Source: Albula goreensis (lineage: Eukaryota; Chordata; Actinopteri; Albuliformes; Albulidae). Taken from it: 64,000 bases of DNA. Shown one piece after another: positions 13,685-26,008 of the stretch. The translations under genes were made by a program, and so were the position numbers. How positions within the stretch are numbered: the first letter of the stretch is position 1; each line of letters begins with the position of its first letter. The notes under the pieces are model-generated. The model made no database searches. It was not told the origin of the DNA and saw only the letters and a list, made by a program, of their open reading frames with translations. The DNA lies in contig CM040741.1 in assembly GCA_022829145.1 (NCBI GenBank), positions 63,052,547 through 63,116,546 on the forward strand, read 5' to 3'.

Positions 13685-16031
13685 ATATATTGGATTTGTT
13701 CACAATAACAATACTTAAAAGAATTCCCAAGAGGAAGAATCCAGTCATTTTACCCTTCAAACTGTCACCAAGGTCTGACTGGCTAAAGGAAACAACACCC
13801 ACCCTCCCGCACCCTTATAATCCTGTTTAATCAACACTGTTTAGCCCACAAATATCTGGCTACCTGAATTATGGTAATACATCTATGCAATGCAAGGATT
13901 TTGTTATGTAGTCAGCTAATTGTGCACTACAGCTACTGCTCTCTGTAGAAAGTGGTATTTAGGTTACCATGACAAAGTGTGATGCTTAAACTGCTTCTCG
14001 CTGTGCTTTTTGGGCTCTGAGGACTGGCGACTCCCCGAGTCGTACCATTTACGACACAAAATTTCTAATTGTGGCGATGTCCTTAGCTAGCTACCGAGCC
14101 AAATTCAAGCTGCCATATTTATAATTTATTGGGACACATATAAAGCTCTCAGCTTTTTACTTTTACCTGTTCTCTGGTTCCTGGGAGAGCACGGACTCCA
14201 AAACATGTTAGCTACCACTTCTTTTCACACTTCAGGCTATTCAAGTGAAAGACCTCATGTACAGCTTTTGGCAGACAGACTGAAGTTACACAAACTGACC
14301 AGCGGGTCACTGGTGAGCACTGAGATACTCTGAGTATCCCCACCAACTAAATCCTCCAATGGGGAAGCAGCTCAGATGGGCTGCTTATCACAGTCGGTGC
14401 TGGAGTGGTCTGGATTTGATGCTTGGATGTGGGGCCCATCCACACACTGGAATAGTGCCTTAACATGATGCGTCACCATAAGCCTCAAGTATTCTCACCA
14501 ACTTTGCACTGATTCCTGTTATATACTTCATACGGAAAGAGAAAAAAGCTACATTTTGATGAGAATGCTGGCAGAAAATAGTAAGTTGCAGCTATGTTTA
14601 CTGGGTTCTGTTTTTTCATTCTCTTTTTTATGTATCTAAGAGCATCTATTTTTCAACTATTAAAAATTGTGTATTTTCAAAATGCATGTGGATTTTTGTT
14701 ATCTTTTATTTTTGATGGGGTGGTCCCAGTGCCTGTTCGTTGAAAAAACCCCACCGGCTGATTCTAGTTGGTATTCTTTATGTGACATCAAAACTGTATC
14801 AGTGACTTTTTCATGTTGCATTGTCATTTCAAACCAGGCTGGAAATGGATTTTGTTCTGCTTTGAAAGACTGCATCCTCTGGGTGTGTTCCATGATTCTT
14901 ATGACCAAATAAAGGAGTGGAGAACTTTACAGTGTGGGTTTAGTGTTTGGGTGCAGAATGACCGCAATGACATTTAAGCCCTTGAACCATCCATTAAAAA
15001 TGAAGAGCATCGTCAGGTTCGTCTGCAGAGCCTTTACCAGCTAACTGTTAGTAGAAAAAAAATTGTCGAAAGTCACAAACTATCTGAATCATCAGAGAAT
15101 ATGGAGCCCGGGCAGCTTGAAATATCTCAGTTTGCAATATCTTACCAGCTCCAAGCTGATATGAAATTACTTGTCGGCAAATAGATCAGATAGCAAAATC
15201 AGATCTACAATAATATTTGCATACATTTTTCATTTGATGATGATATGGTCTGAAATCATCAAAGCTGAGCACAGTGTTTTTTTCTTCTTCTCTTCTTGAA
15301 CTCTTGTTTAACTTAGTTGGTTGGAAGTGCCCAGTAAAAAAAGTTCTGACAAATAACTTGCTCCGTGGGGTGAGTGAGTTTGTTTATTATCGGGTAATTT
15401 CCTGTTTCCAGGCTACTGCAGCACCTCTCCTCTCCGTATGGACGGCCCACACTTTGCCATCTGATTCTGAGAAAATGGCGTACAGGTGGCGTGCAGCAAT
15501 CATTCACGGCTGCTGAAATGTTTACGTCTGAAGGCGTGCAGCATTTTGCCTCCTACATAAGGAGTCATATGTATGGCTCTAGATTGTCAACAGCATTAGT
15601 CGCAGGTGGAAAGGTCAATTTGGGACACAGCTGCTGCTGCTCTTGCCTGTGTCATGATGTTTTTGTCCCCCTTGTTGCCCGCCTCTATGTAGGCGGTCAA
15701 ACCAATTGCTATTGCTCTTTAATCAAAATTCACGTGAAAGGTGTAAAATTACAAATCTTAAGCTCCATTTACGCTGATTAAGCCTCCTGAGGGGGGGGGG
15801 GGGGTAGCATTTTGTCGAATGAATCACACGGATTAAAGAAAATCTACCCATGACTCCTCTGACTCATGCGTGACCCACCTGAGTGAAATAGCCAGCTCCT
15901 TTAGCAGTCACTGCCAACTCACGGGTTAAAAGCAACGCTTTAACAGCAGTACCATTTTAGTGTCAGTTGAACAATCATCTTAGTCTGGGTTTACACGTTA
16001 AAGCATTGCCTGTGAGAGGTCTTTTCCTGCC

Positions 16032-16273
16032 TACACGCTTAGGAAAAAAAAGGTTCCTCAAGGGTTCCTCGCTTGTCCTCCTAGGGAAACCCTTAAAGGT
16101 TCTTCTTTGATTTGAATTTCACTCAAGGGTTCACTTTAGAACCTTATTCTGAGGGTTACATAAAGAACCCCCTACAGATGTCTGTATCTAAGAAGAACCT
16201 CTAAGGGTTCTCCCCGCGTGAGAAACAGAGAACGTGTAGGGTGCTACAAAGAACTTTTTCTTCGTAGTCTGTA
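16032..16273. mobile_element. Palindrome-rich GGTTC/GAACC MITE (about 242 bp)
   Basis: The interior alternates AAGGGTTC and GAACC motifs in both orientations (for example AGAACCTCTAAGGGTTCT). The ends form imperfect inverted repeats: TACACGCTTAGGAAAAAAAA on the left, and on the right the complement of TACAGACTACGAAGAAAAAG. This matches a class of non-autonomous DNA element common in fish genomes. No coding capacity. Exact family and target duplication were not determined. Confidence 0.65.
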
Positions 16274-17018
16274 CCTTCACAATACTGCCTTTAGAGAAGA
16301 TTTACATAGATGATCTAATCACGTGAGTCAATAAGATTTATTTTGATGGTACTGCCCCTGTCAATCTGAGTTTTACTAAAAAAAATCATTTAATCTCAGT
16401 TACCATTATCTACAATCACCAAATGTAATGTCTGCCTGGAAAGTGGCATAAAAATTCAATGCTTCAGTAGCTTATATCTTAGAATTTATTCATCTTTAGG
16501 TGTTGTTTATATTGTCATTTTGTTGTCTTTGTGGAACTGTGCAAAATGCATGGTGGCAGTAAAGGGCACGGACAGAAAACAAAACACTTTGGAAAGTAAA
16601 CTTTTCTATTCATGGATCTAATATCATCTGGCAGTTGGCAGATCAAACGTACAGTACTAGTAAGTAAAAAGCACAATATACAGCTGTAAGCACTGTAAGA
16701 AACTATCACAAAAATATTTATATTCAAAAAATTACATAACAGTTTTCATAAAATACTTTGAAATGAAGGGCTACCAAGTTCTACTTGTTCAGTGACTGTG
16801 GACTGAACCTTAAAATCTCTGCTGGGGGAATTTGATTAATATTTTATACAGCAATGAATTTCATGAGGTTCATTTTTTTCTCACTCAGCTCCCCCTAAAC
16901 AGTACTAGTTCAGACAAGGTCCATGTCTCCTGTCTCGATTGAGTAAACGTTTCGGTAATTCTTCGCAGGTGTGACGCATCCCTGCAGGCCAGAGCTGAAG
17001 TCTCACCTCCATTTGCTT

Positions 17019-17076
17019 TGTCGTGTGTGTGTGTGTTTGTGTGTGTTCATGCACGCACGCGAGTGTGTGTGTGTGT
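17019..17076 (+). repeat. Interrupted (GT)n microsatellite
   Basis: Two short GT runs separated by TTCATGCACGCACGCGA. Confidence 0.8.
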
Positions 17077-18939
17077 TCGTGGCTGTACCCCCAGGTAAGG
17101 TCTCTCTGAAACAGAAATCTCATTCTTTGTCATTTTGAGTCCAACACAAAATTCTAACGTGAAACAAAGCATGTCTGACAACAGCTGCAACAAACGCGCC
17201 AACCTACCATGGTTCACCACATGGATGCCTTGCAGGGAAAATGCCTTTTTGTTGCACGTCCATGTCCCACTATTGTGGCAATAGCTAGTGCTGCCCAAGA
17301 TCTGTCATCTCCAAGAAGGAGGAAATGTAGAGATTCACATAAGAGGCTTTCTGGAGAAACAGCTGGAAAGCCGGGGGATTTAGTCTTACAATGGACACTG
17401 GGGGAAAAGGAGTCTTCGGGTCTTATTTAAAGATGCATCGCGTTCTGCCAAGTTTTTTTTTCTTTTTTTTTTTTTTGCATCAGTATGTTGGCTCAAGAGA
17501 TACTGGCTTTGTCAGCACTGCAGAGGAAGAGGGTTTGGCACATGGCATGGCTAATATTTTATGGATGGTTAAAACGCTGATTAGCTTTAAATGTCCCTAA
17601 AAGGTTTAAAGCTAATTTCATGGGACAGGATGGGCTGTAGAAATGGAACCGGACAGTGTGTCAGATTTGAATGCCCTTTCCTGCCTGAGATCTGTGTGCA
17701 TTTTATTTATTCAGTATTTCTTTGGTGAGGTGAAAGGATATTCCTGTCGCACTTGGTTTTTATTGGTGTCCAATTCTCAGCTGCAGAAAACAGTCCTACC
17801 TTCAATGCACAGTAGTGTTTTGTGCTAAACCAACTCTGATAGAGCATATTTTTTGTCAGACTCATAAACTCTGTGAGAGTTAAATTGACACTTAGCTTTT
17901 ACTGTATATTTCACTTCGGTTTTGTTGTGCTGGTGTTTTTAATTGCTTTGTTAAGAAGAGCTTACGTTTTGGTTGAGTAAATTTCTTCAGTAACAGCTTG
18001 ATTCGTGTATGCAGATGTGGCAGCTGGAGGCTTTCCGCAGTGACATTTTATGACAAAAACTAAGATTGATGTAAATTGTTGAGAATTGTACCCGGAAAAT
18101 AAAATCGGCCAGAAATTGTGTTACTGAATGTCAAAAGCAAAAAGATGGAAAGTTTCGGGAGAGAAACACCCTGACGACGAAGTCGAATAACAATGGAGCA
18201 GTATTTATCAGCTAATGTGACATTGGACTGCAAATAACCCTAAGATTCTATTTTGGGATGTTAATTTATTCTGCCAATGTGTTTTTGTGAGACCCCGAAT
18301 GTGCTCTGCGTGATGCGAGCACCTCTTTAAATGAAAGAACGTCTAGAACGTTACTGCCGCATGGACTTAAGCGCTCATCTCCCGGGGGACGCATTACCTC
18401 GGTGACAGCAGTGCGCCGTTATCTGCTTCGTGCAAATAAAACCAAACCCAGACCTCCTCCGAGGATTTTAAACTCGTCACGTAGGAAACAAGGAACTTTA
18501 AAATGTGTTTATTTACATGCCCGCGAATTGATGCTATTTGCCAAGGAGAATCAACACGAAAAGGAAAAAAAAACCTTCCAAACAATATTTCATTACAAGG
18601 AATTCGATTTTAAAGAGAGTAGATTCTTTTATATATTTGAGAATGACCTTCAGATGAGAGAGACCCAGTCAGGCGCAACACATAGCTAAATGCACGTTGG
18701 GTGACGTGCTGAGGTTCACAAATACGAAAGTGCTGACAAACTGATTGGCCCATGGGAAAAACATAACAGTTTTCAAGGCACAGGCAAGGAAACAAAAAAG
18801 GCTTTTAGCCGTACAATATTGTTGATGTGCTGTGGGCTACCTGTCTAAAACAAATACTATACAGTATTATACTGTAGTAGTATATACTATATGTCTAGAG
18901 TCCAGACTCTATGATAATGCCATCATCAGAAATATCAGC

Positions 18940-18974
18940 AATTATGTATATGTATATATATATATATATATATG
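18940..18974 (+). repeat. (AT)n microsatellite
   Basis: TATATG followed by about 12 AT repeats. Confidence 0.85.
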
Positions 18975-20613
18975 CAATAATGATAATGTTTTTGATAGTT
19001 AGATCTGAGATACATGTACTTTTAGTGTTTACTCCAAAATAAAAAAAATATTTATTCATTATCCTCGGGAAATACAGTGTTTCTGAAGGGCCATTTTTTT
19101 GATGAAGCCATAAACTGTGCCATAAACTCAATGATTTTGCTCTGCTGAGCAGTATGTAAGAGGGACACTTGATCTGAACTGCCATGACACTTAGTGCTCA
19201 AATCTGAATTTTGAGCTAATTTTCATATGTTTTCATTATTTTTGGGACTGGCCCATATTCCTCATTCACTCTGAGTGCATGGAAAGCAATGTATGAGAAT
19301 AATTTAAAAACCTAAGCAAAACGTTCACATGTAATACTGTAAAGGTCAACATTTAAGCTGTCTGTCGTAGGGGTTATAGCTGAGGTGTGGCACCAAAAAT
19401 AGGTGGAGCTATACTTAGTTGTGAATCACTCACCCAATCAGAAGGCTTTTCCCTCAACAACAAAACACAATGACAGGTCTTATCAATGTGGTACTGGTAA
19501 CACACGATAGTTCCACCTCATGTTTTGCGCTATGTTACCTCATTGCCCCATCGCAAAGTTGTAGGAGATAGACGTAGTACCCATCCTAGCCCAATACAGG
19601 ATGCTGAATCAAGGAAGAAGTAGCAATAGTACAAACAGATGAGACATTAGATACATTATGCACATCATTTCCCGTTGGCGATGACTCTTGGCTTCCTGTT
19701 GATTTAGGATGGACAGTTCTTTACTTTTTCCAGTCACTGCACGTCAGAGACACAGTGCGAGCGCAAACCCAGTCCTAAGTGACCTGGACTTTCCGAAGAC
19801 GCGCTAAACAAAGAGGGTGGTTGTTAGGGAGCAGTATTGTCATACGGAACATGAGTTGATATGATCTTCTAGAAAGGGGAGAGGTCACTGGGGGTTGCCA
19901 GGGTACAAACACGGGCGTAGGGCACATTGTACATTCTAGGAGGAGCACCCCTTACCCAGAATCCCCAGAAATCTCATTCAGTGTAGCGCACACCTTAATC
20001 TAAGTCATTAATTAGGTTAAACCTATTAAGAAGTTGACAGGCACTACTAACAATGCAGTTGTTTGAATTAGGTTTTGAGTGAATTCTCTTATAAATCTGG
20101 GCCGGTACAATAAAACATTAAAAAGCACATGTCACCCGAACAGCAGTAGAGTGCAATGAAGTTCTATTTTTGTTTTCAAGGTGTTTGAAAATTTAATAAT
20201 TCCCCTGTCCTCTGTTCACGCTCACCATGTTAACAATGAAAGGTCAGGGGGAAAGAAATGGTGACAAGCTGTGAGGTACTGTGCACCATGTTAGAAAGGG
20301 CTGGGGGCTGTCCTGATCTGTGCAGTGGCCATTAAACTCACCATCCAAAAAGTTACAGCAAGAGCTAGTACCCAGCTGACAGTCTTTGGTTGCCAGAACA
20401 TTCTCAGAATGTTAGCACAAATGCTTCCAGGATGTATATTTTGTCTAGTTTTATTTGTGTTCCTTGAAAATTATTTACCTGGATTGTTTTCTTGTGACCT
20501 TGACAAAACTTTTTTTCAGTTGTTAAATCAACGAAAGCGTATTAAGACACAAGTATTGCAACACATTCCCCAACAAAAAAAGCACAAAATAAAACTTGAT
20601 TTGGGATGTCCAC

Positions 20614-20778
20614 TGCACCCTATAAATTTGAGCTGTAGGTATGTTGTGTCCTCTATAAAGTGTATGTTGGGTGTGAATAGTGTACACTATAAACTTTGGT
20701 TGTGTGTTCATACTGTTCTTTGTAAACAGGGTCTGAGGGTGCATAGTGAACTCTGTAAACCTGGCCTGTGGGAGTATG
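20614..20778 (+). repeat. Degenerate 33-bp tandem repeat, 5 units
   Basis: Units of 32-34 bp start at 20614, 20647, 20681, 20714 and 20747 and share a TGNNCNCTRTAAA core followed by a G/T-rich tail. Units are clearly diverged, so the array is old. Most units are exactly 33 bp, so the + frame stays open through the array and gives an 11-residue periodic peptide (VHTVLCKQGLR, VHSELCKPGLW). I do not regard this as a gene. Confidence 0.7.
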
Positions 20779-22880
20779 TTTTCATTTTGGACAGATACGC
20801 CGACACTCCATGCCCATCTGTTACCTTCCCCTAATCTGTCAAACGAATGAGCAGGGGTGGGACGTGATGGAGCTGGGAGATAACGAGGAACATAAAACCG
20901 CGAGAGACAGAGCCGTAAAGGGGGCATTTTAATTCTGAGAGGATGTGTTGACCTTCGGTGTCATCTGCTGTGTTTGTGCCACCCTCCTCCGCCTTTTACA
21001 AAATAACCCAACATATGGTGCGATACATCAAGTCAATTTCTGTTTGTCAACCATATAGTCAAACATATGTGGAATTCCTGGGGGAGTGCTGTTTTAGCAA
21101 GGCTGGTTTATTGCATGGGATATGACTTCCATTATGCTCTGTTGACATAATAGTATGACATACTTGTAGGGACAGAAGGATAATTACTCGATATTTTGGT
21201 GCAGTTCAAACATGTTATTTCATTTTGACGTTTTCAGATTGGTACAATTTACTATTGATGGTTGGGTTATACCTGTGTATTTCTTGTAGCTTGATTGATT
21301 GCAAACTGAATGTGCCTTTCACACTATGGTCTTGTGTGATACATTGGACTATCAGTCAAAACAAAGAGAAAATAGCAACCAATAAGATGGTAAACAGAAT
21401 TCCACCATAGAAGGTTTACAATACTGCATTCTGTACGTGTGCATTGTAATTGCACCGGTTACATGCACCACGTTAGACTAGTCTTTTAATGATGGGAGGG
21501 CAGGGGGAAGGGGGGAGGGCTATTTTCCTCTTTAGAGATATACGGTGTTTATTAAACAAACCAAAACAACTTCACTTTCAACATTTGCATCGCGAAAACA
21601 CGCCATGTCAAGATATACAAACTTCAGCGCGGACATCTGGGCCGTAACAGAGAAAGAGGGGTTGGCGGCTTTGATGAGTCACCGGCCAGGTCTTTTCATT
21701 TACTTAAATGTTTTAACGCAACGAGGCATTAGTGCTCTGTTTAGGGCTTCAGCCTCAAGGGGACTCATAATATTTACTACAAGATGCTTTAATAGTGGGC
21801 TTTGTGCTGTTCCTTTTGGATGAGGACCCCCTTTTAAGGGAGCGGTAAAATATACACCTGAGACATTTGTGCGGGGTTCTCGGGCCCCCTTCCCCCACTC
21901 TCTCGGTAATGCGCAATGCTTTCGGCTTTGATGCCTGCAAAATATTTACGAAAAAATCAAAAGCTGTTGAAAATATTGACTCCTTATCTGCCCAGCACAA
22001 ACAAGATTAAAACATGTGTGTTTTACCAGGTTTAACCCCTTTTTTATCATGGATCTGCCCACCGAAATGCTGTCTGTTGCCCTATCCCGTGTCTGGTAGT
22101 GGTGTTGACTGCACTCCAGGGAGGGGAGACAGAGAGCCAAATTATATTTCATAATTATCGTGAACATGTTTTTGATTGTTATGCACAATTAACAGCCCAG
22201 TCAATTGATATCTATCCCACCTATTCTCTGCCAATTGAATCTCAACTCTGTGTTCTTCATGTTAAAATCTTTTCAGTGAAAGCAATAAAAAAAAAACCAA
22301 CCATCTGGTCTGGCGTAAGCTGATATCCGTGAACTTTGTTACAATCTAAATTATTTAATGCAACCCAAAACTGGTTGTTATCATCAAAATGATTGAAAGT
22401 GAAGAACAAGAAAGGGCATTTGTAATGCTGAGGTGATAGACGTGGTTGAGCATAAACCAACAGCTGCATCTGCAGGGTGATCCCAACTTTTTTCACCATG
22501 GAAAACTATCAGAGCAGGTTCAGAGCCATGATGTGATCGCAGGTTAAGAGTCCCCATTTTCTGCCGTCAATGCTGGCTCACAGGTGGACAGGGCATGACT
22601 TTCCAAAAAAATAACAGTGCCTACTGCCATATAGTTATCACCTTAACCCCTGTTTAAAAATTATTACACTTGGGCTAAATGTATGCATCTGAAGGACTAT
22701 AGCAATGATTCAATCAATTTGTTTTTAGCATACAATTACATGAATAGATAAGTTTCTAAAGCCAGATTGGAAAGTTAATCGATGACCATAATGAACTAAA
22801 TCATCGACAGTGTATGTGAAGAAAAAACGTAAGCTATGACTGTATGCACGGTCTAGAACTGTTGATTGAATCCAGGCAAA

Positions 22881-23075
22881 CGAGGTGTGGCTATTAAATA
22901 ATGAGACTAACGCTCAAGAAAAACACGTCTGCTTCAAGCGATGCGTAACAGTGAACTGAAGACGCGAGCGGCTGTTTATGCTTGCCCATTAGTCAACGTA
23001 TGCCACGTGGTTTGCGCATGTGCACCGTGGGTCGACTTACATAAGCCCGGTCTCGTTATTTAATAGCCACACCTC
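22881..23075. mobile_element. Mariner-like MITE (195 bp) with 26-bp terminal inverted repeats
   Basis: The left end (CGAGGTGTGGCTATTAAATA, then ATGAGAC) and the right end match as inverted complements over about 26 bp with one mismatch. The right end abuts TA; the left flank is AA, consistent with a mutated TA target duplication of a Tc1/mariner-type element. The interior is only about 140 bp and noncoding, so it is non-autonomous. Superfamily is inferred from the ends. Confidence 0.75.
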
Positions 23076-24509
23076 GTACATAGTGCATGTTTAGATCTGA
23101 AGCACACCAGGGATGGAAAGAGCTATCCAGATGCGGAGCGGATAGATCCACTCCAGGCTTTATAATTGGAAGCAGGATAGTGCACCACCAACAGGCAGAT
23201 TTCAGTCACTACACTCATTAGCCTCATCTACTGCCTGGAATCACACAAACAGTTAGGCACCGGAATGCCCCTTTGCAATACTGAAGCACATGCATCCCTG
23301 AGCACAGGTGACTTAGAGGATGAATTATGTGCGTGCATTTCACGGCTGCTAAAGGCAGTGCCATTCTATTGAATGAGCATCCTGATCAGTGTCGCTGACC
23401 ACTTTCAACAGAAAGGGGTCCTGAAGTAACTGATAAAATATGACATTACTGATAAAATATGTGTGTCCACTATTTAGTTAACATAAAGTTTTCATAAAGA
23501 TTGAATAAATACTCTGTAACATCCCCAAAATCTTGCCCTCCAATCTTTATCAATTGAATATCAGATAGCTTGTTTATTCTGTGTACAAATGTGTAATATC
23601 ATGCATAACATCTATATTTTGTAAGCTTCTGTCTTACCTCTCTTTTCACCTGACCTGCACTAATAGCAATTCCAATCTGCTTTCAAATTCAATTATACCT
23701 TTTAAAGGACCTCTTCAGTTCTCAGAATTCAGAAACCATGCACTTTGGTCACTGAACATACTGCAAAAAACTATTAAGAATTGATGGTTCCTTTTTATTT
23801 TAGTGGGATTCACAGATCTGTTTCAAAACACTGAACTGCAATCTGAAAGTCTGTGCTGTTTTTTATATCTTAGTTGCTGCCTTGTTAAAACTGATTTGTA
23901 GTATGTTGCTAAAGCACCCTTGCAGACAAGATATTCTCAGTGGTACTCTCCCAAGCAGAGTCTCTCTAAAGGATAAATAAATATTATGAGCTACGTACAG
24001 ATTGGTCGGAATGATGTTGCAGGAATAGCAGGGGCAAACCACAGCAGTTGCCATGGGACAGGCCCTCCATCCAAAAGTAACAATAGTCACATAAATGTGG
24101 CTGACAGATTTTAGATTGGACTTAATTCATAACTATAATTACCAATCAACTCAATAATTCCCCCATTATGAACAAGCTCTGAAGGCTTTGGCTAAGTCTT
24201 ATTATAGCAGTACTGAACACTGGAAATATCAGTAAAAAGGTGAAGTAAAAAGGTACAGAGCCTTTGAAAGGCTTGAGTTACGCCTGGTACCTTTATGTGC
24301 TATCAAGGGAAGAGTGAACCTCCCTGGCCCTTATGTTAGAAGGAACTGGCAGAGGTGAAGTGCACCATAATTGCCTCTATATACTTGCATTGTGTCAATT
24401 ACTAACTCCCCAACCCAAGCCAGAGTCATCATTGAGACACAAGAGACAGGGCTTTGCTTCACAGACAAAATAAATCCAGGAAACGGAAAGGTTTTATGTA
24501 TTGAAGATG

Positions 24510-24860
24510 GCAAACAAAAGAAGAAAAAATAAAAAAAACAAAGTCAAGAGGCTTCCAATCGGCGTACTTCCACATGCATTAACTGAAGGAGGCATGGAGA
24601 AAGTAACTTTCGGAACGGAAACGATTGCCTTTGAGCTCTGCAGGGCTGCGATGGAGATAACCAATCAAATTACAGAGCGGAGAATGAAAAGGTATCTAGC
24701 GGGGAAATTGCCTGCCGGGGTGTCCGGTATCCGGATGAGTGATTCCAAATGGCCCCCTGCCATGCCGTGTTGAATTTTCTCATTGGAGGAGAATGGGAGG
24801 AGCTCCCGTAGTGTGGCCGATCGTCTTCCAATGCATGCGCAATATGGAGGATCTCTATTT
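24510..24860. other. Candidate conserved noncoding or promoter-like segment
   Basis: A GC-balanced, repeat-free 350 bp within AT-rich flanks. It ends with CCAAT-type and NRF1-like (TGCATGCGCAATATGG) motifs. An 86-residue open frame (starting MANKRRKNKK) lies here but resembles no protein I know. Listed because it stands out in composition only. Confidence 0.25.
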
Positions 24861-25177
24861 CGCTGCTGTTAGTTGAGTTTGTTATTTTTATTCCAACTGA
24901 ACTTGAGGGAAACCTGTTTGGAGGCTGCCCTGTGATGAGAGAGAGAGAGAGAGTGGGGCTTTGTGAGACACAGAGTGGGTGGAGATGTCGTTCTGTTCTG
25001 CTGCGGAGAGAGGAATCTTTTGATTGGTTTAAACGTGTAATTGATTGACAGCTCAGTGCAAGGCCTTCTTATTTCATGGTTCATGAAACTTCATTCTCCT
25101 TTCACAAAGGCTGGCATCCATATAAATATTTGCATATTACACTGCAGTTACCGTACAGAATGCCTAAATTGCAGTAT

Positions 25178-25382
25178 CTGTTGTGTGGTATACTGGCTCT
25201 GGATCTATACACTCAGGGGTTGCAGGTTTAATGCTGAGGTGCTGCTGTGCCACTGAGAAAAAAAAAAAACTTGACCTGCATTGTTTCAGTAAATTAAATG
25301 TTTAAGAGGACAGTGTGGAAAAAATGAAAGCCCTGTAAGTTGCTTTGGATAAGGGCGTCCACTAGACAAATAAGTAACGTAA
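25178..25382 (+). mobile_element. tRNA-derived SINE with L2/UnaL2-type tail
   Basis: B-box-like GCAGGTTTAATGC, then GACCTGCATTGTTTCAGTAA, then the tail GTAAGTTGCTTTGGATAAGG with the GGATA loop, ending near a TAACGTAA repeat. A poly-A interruption lies near 25260. Diverged, so an old insertion. Confidence 0.75.
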
Positions 25383-25920
25383 TTGGAGCTAGGAAAAAAA
25401 GGTTTATTTTCAGGGAGTGTTTCTAAATGAGCTCAGGGAATAGTGTTTAGTTAAAAGCATCTGTACCAAGTAGCACGCCCAAGTCCATGACTCTCATATG
25501 GCTGCTGGACTGTACATTAGCGATAAGTGTTAGCTGGAAGCTTTTTATTGATGTTAATTGTGAATTACATACATACCCCATCCACCTTTAAACTGAACTT
25601 AAACATGAATTTCACAAAGAAGAGTTTAGGGGTGTTAAGTTTAGTTGAGGGATGTTGTTAGAAAAAACAGAATTTGGTGTTCACGTTCAAACAAGCAACC
25701 AGCTTTCATTTCTTTCAAGTGTAGCCCCTCCTAGAAACTAAGGAGCAGCCAAAAACACAGAGTAAACCTTGATTAATCGTCCGTAAAAAGCGACTCAGCT
25801 TTCCTGCGTCCCTGAATCATGGTGATGGGCCGGTAGACCTGACAGCACGAGAAACCGAAGGAAACAGCACTGGGGCAAGATGGATCTCGGCTGTGTTCAC
25901 ATAGCCTCTCAGACTAAATG

Positions 25921-26008
25921 GTGCTGATCTGGGATCAGCTTGGCTTTATAACTCATGTATGAAGATGGTTAGAGTGTGGATAGCAGGCACCTGATCCCAG
26001 ATCAGCAC
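25921..26008. mobile_element. Short inverted-repeat element (88 bp)
   Basis: Perfect 18-bp inverted ends: GTGCTGATCTGGGATCAG at 25921-25938 and its complement at 25991-26008. A diverged relative of the right half occurs at about 34.57-34.62 kb, which shows that it is a dispersed family rather than a chance hairpin. Probably a MITE-like non-autonomous element; superfamily unknown. Confidence 0.6.
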
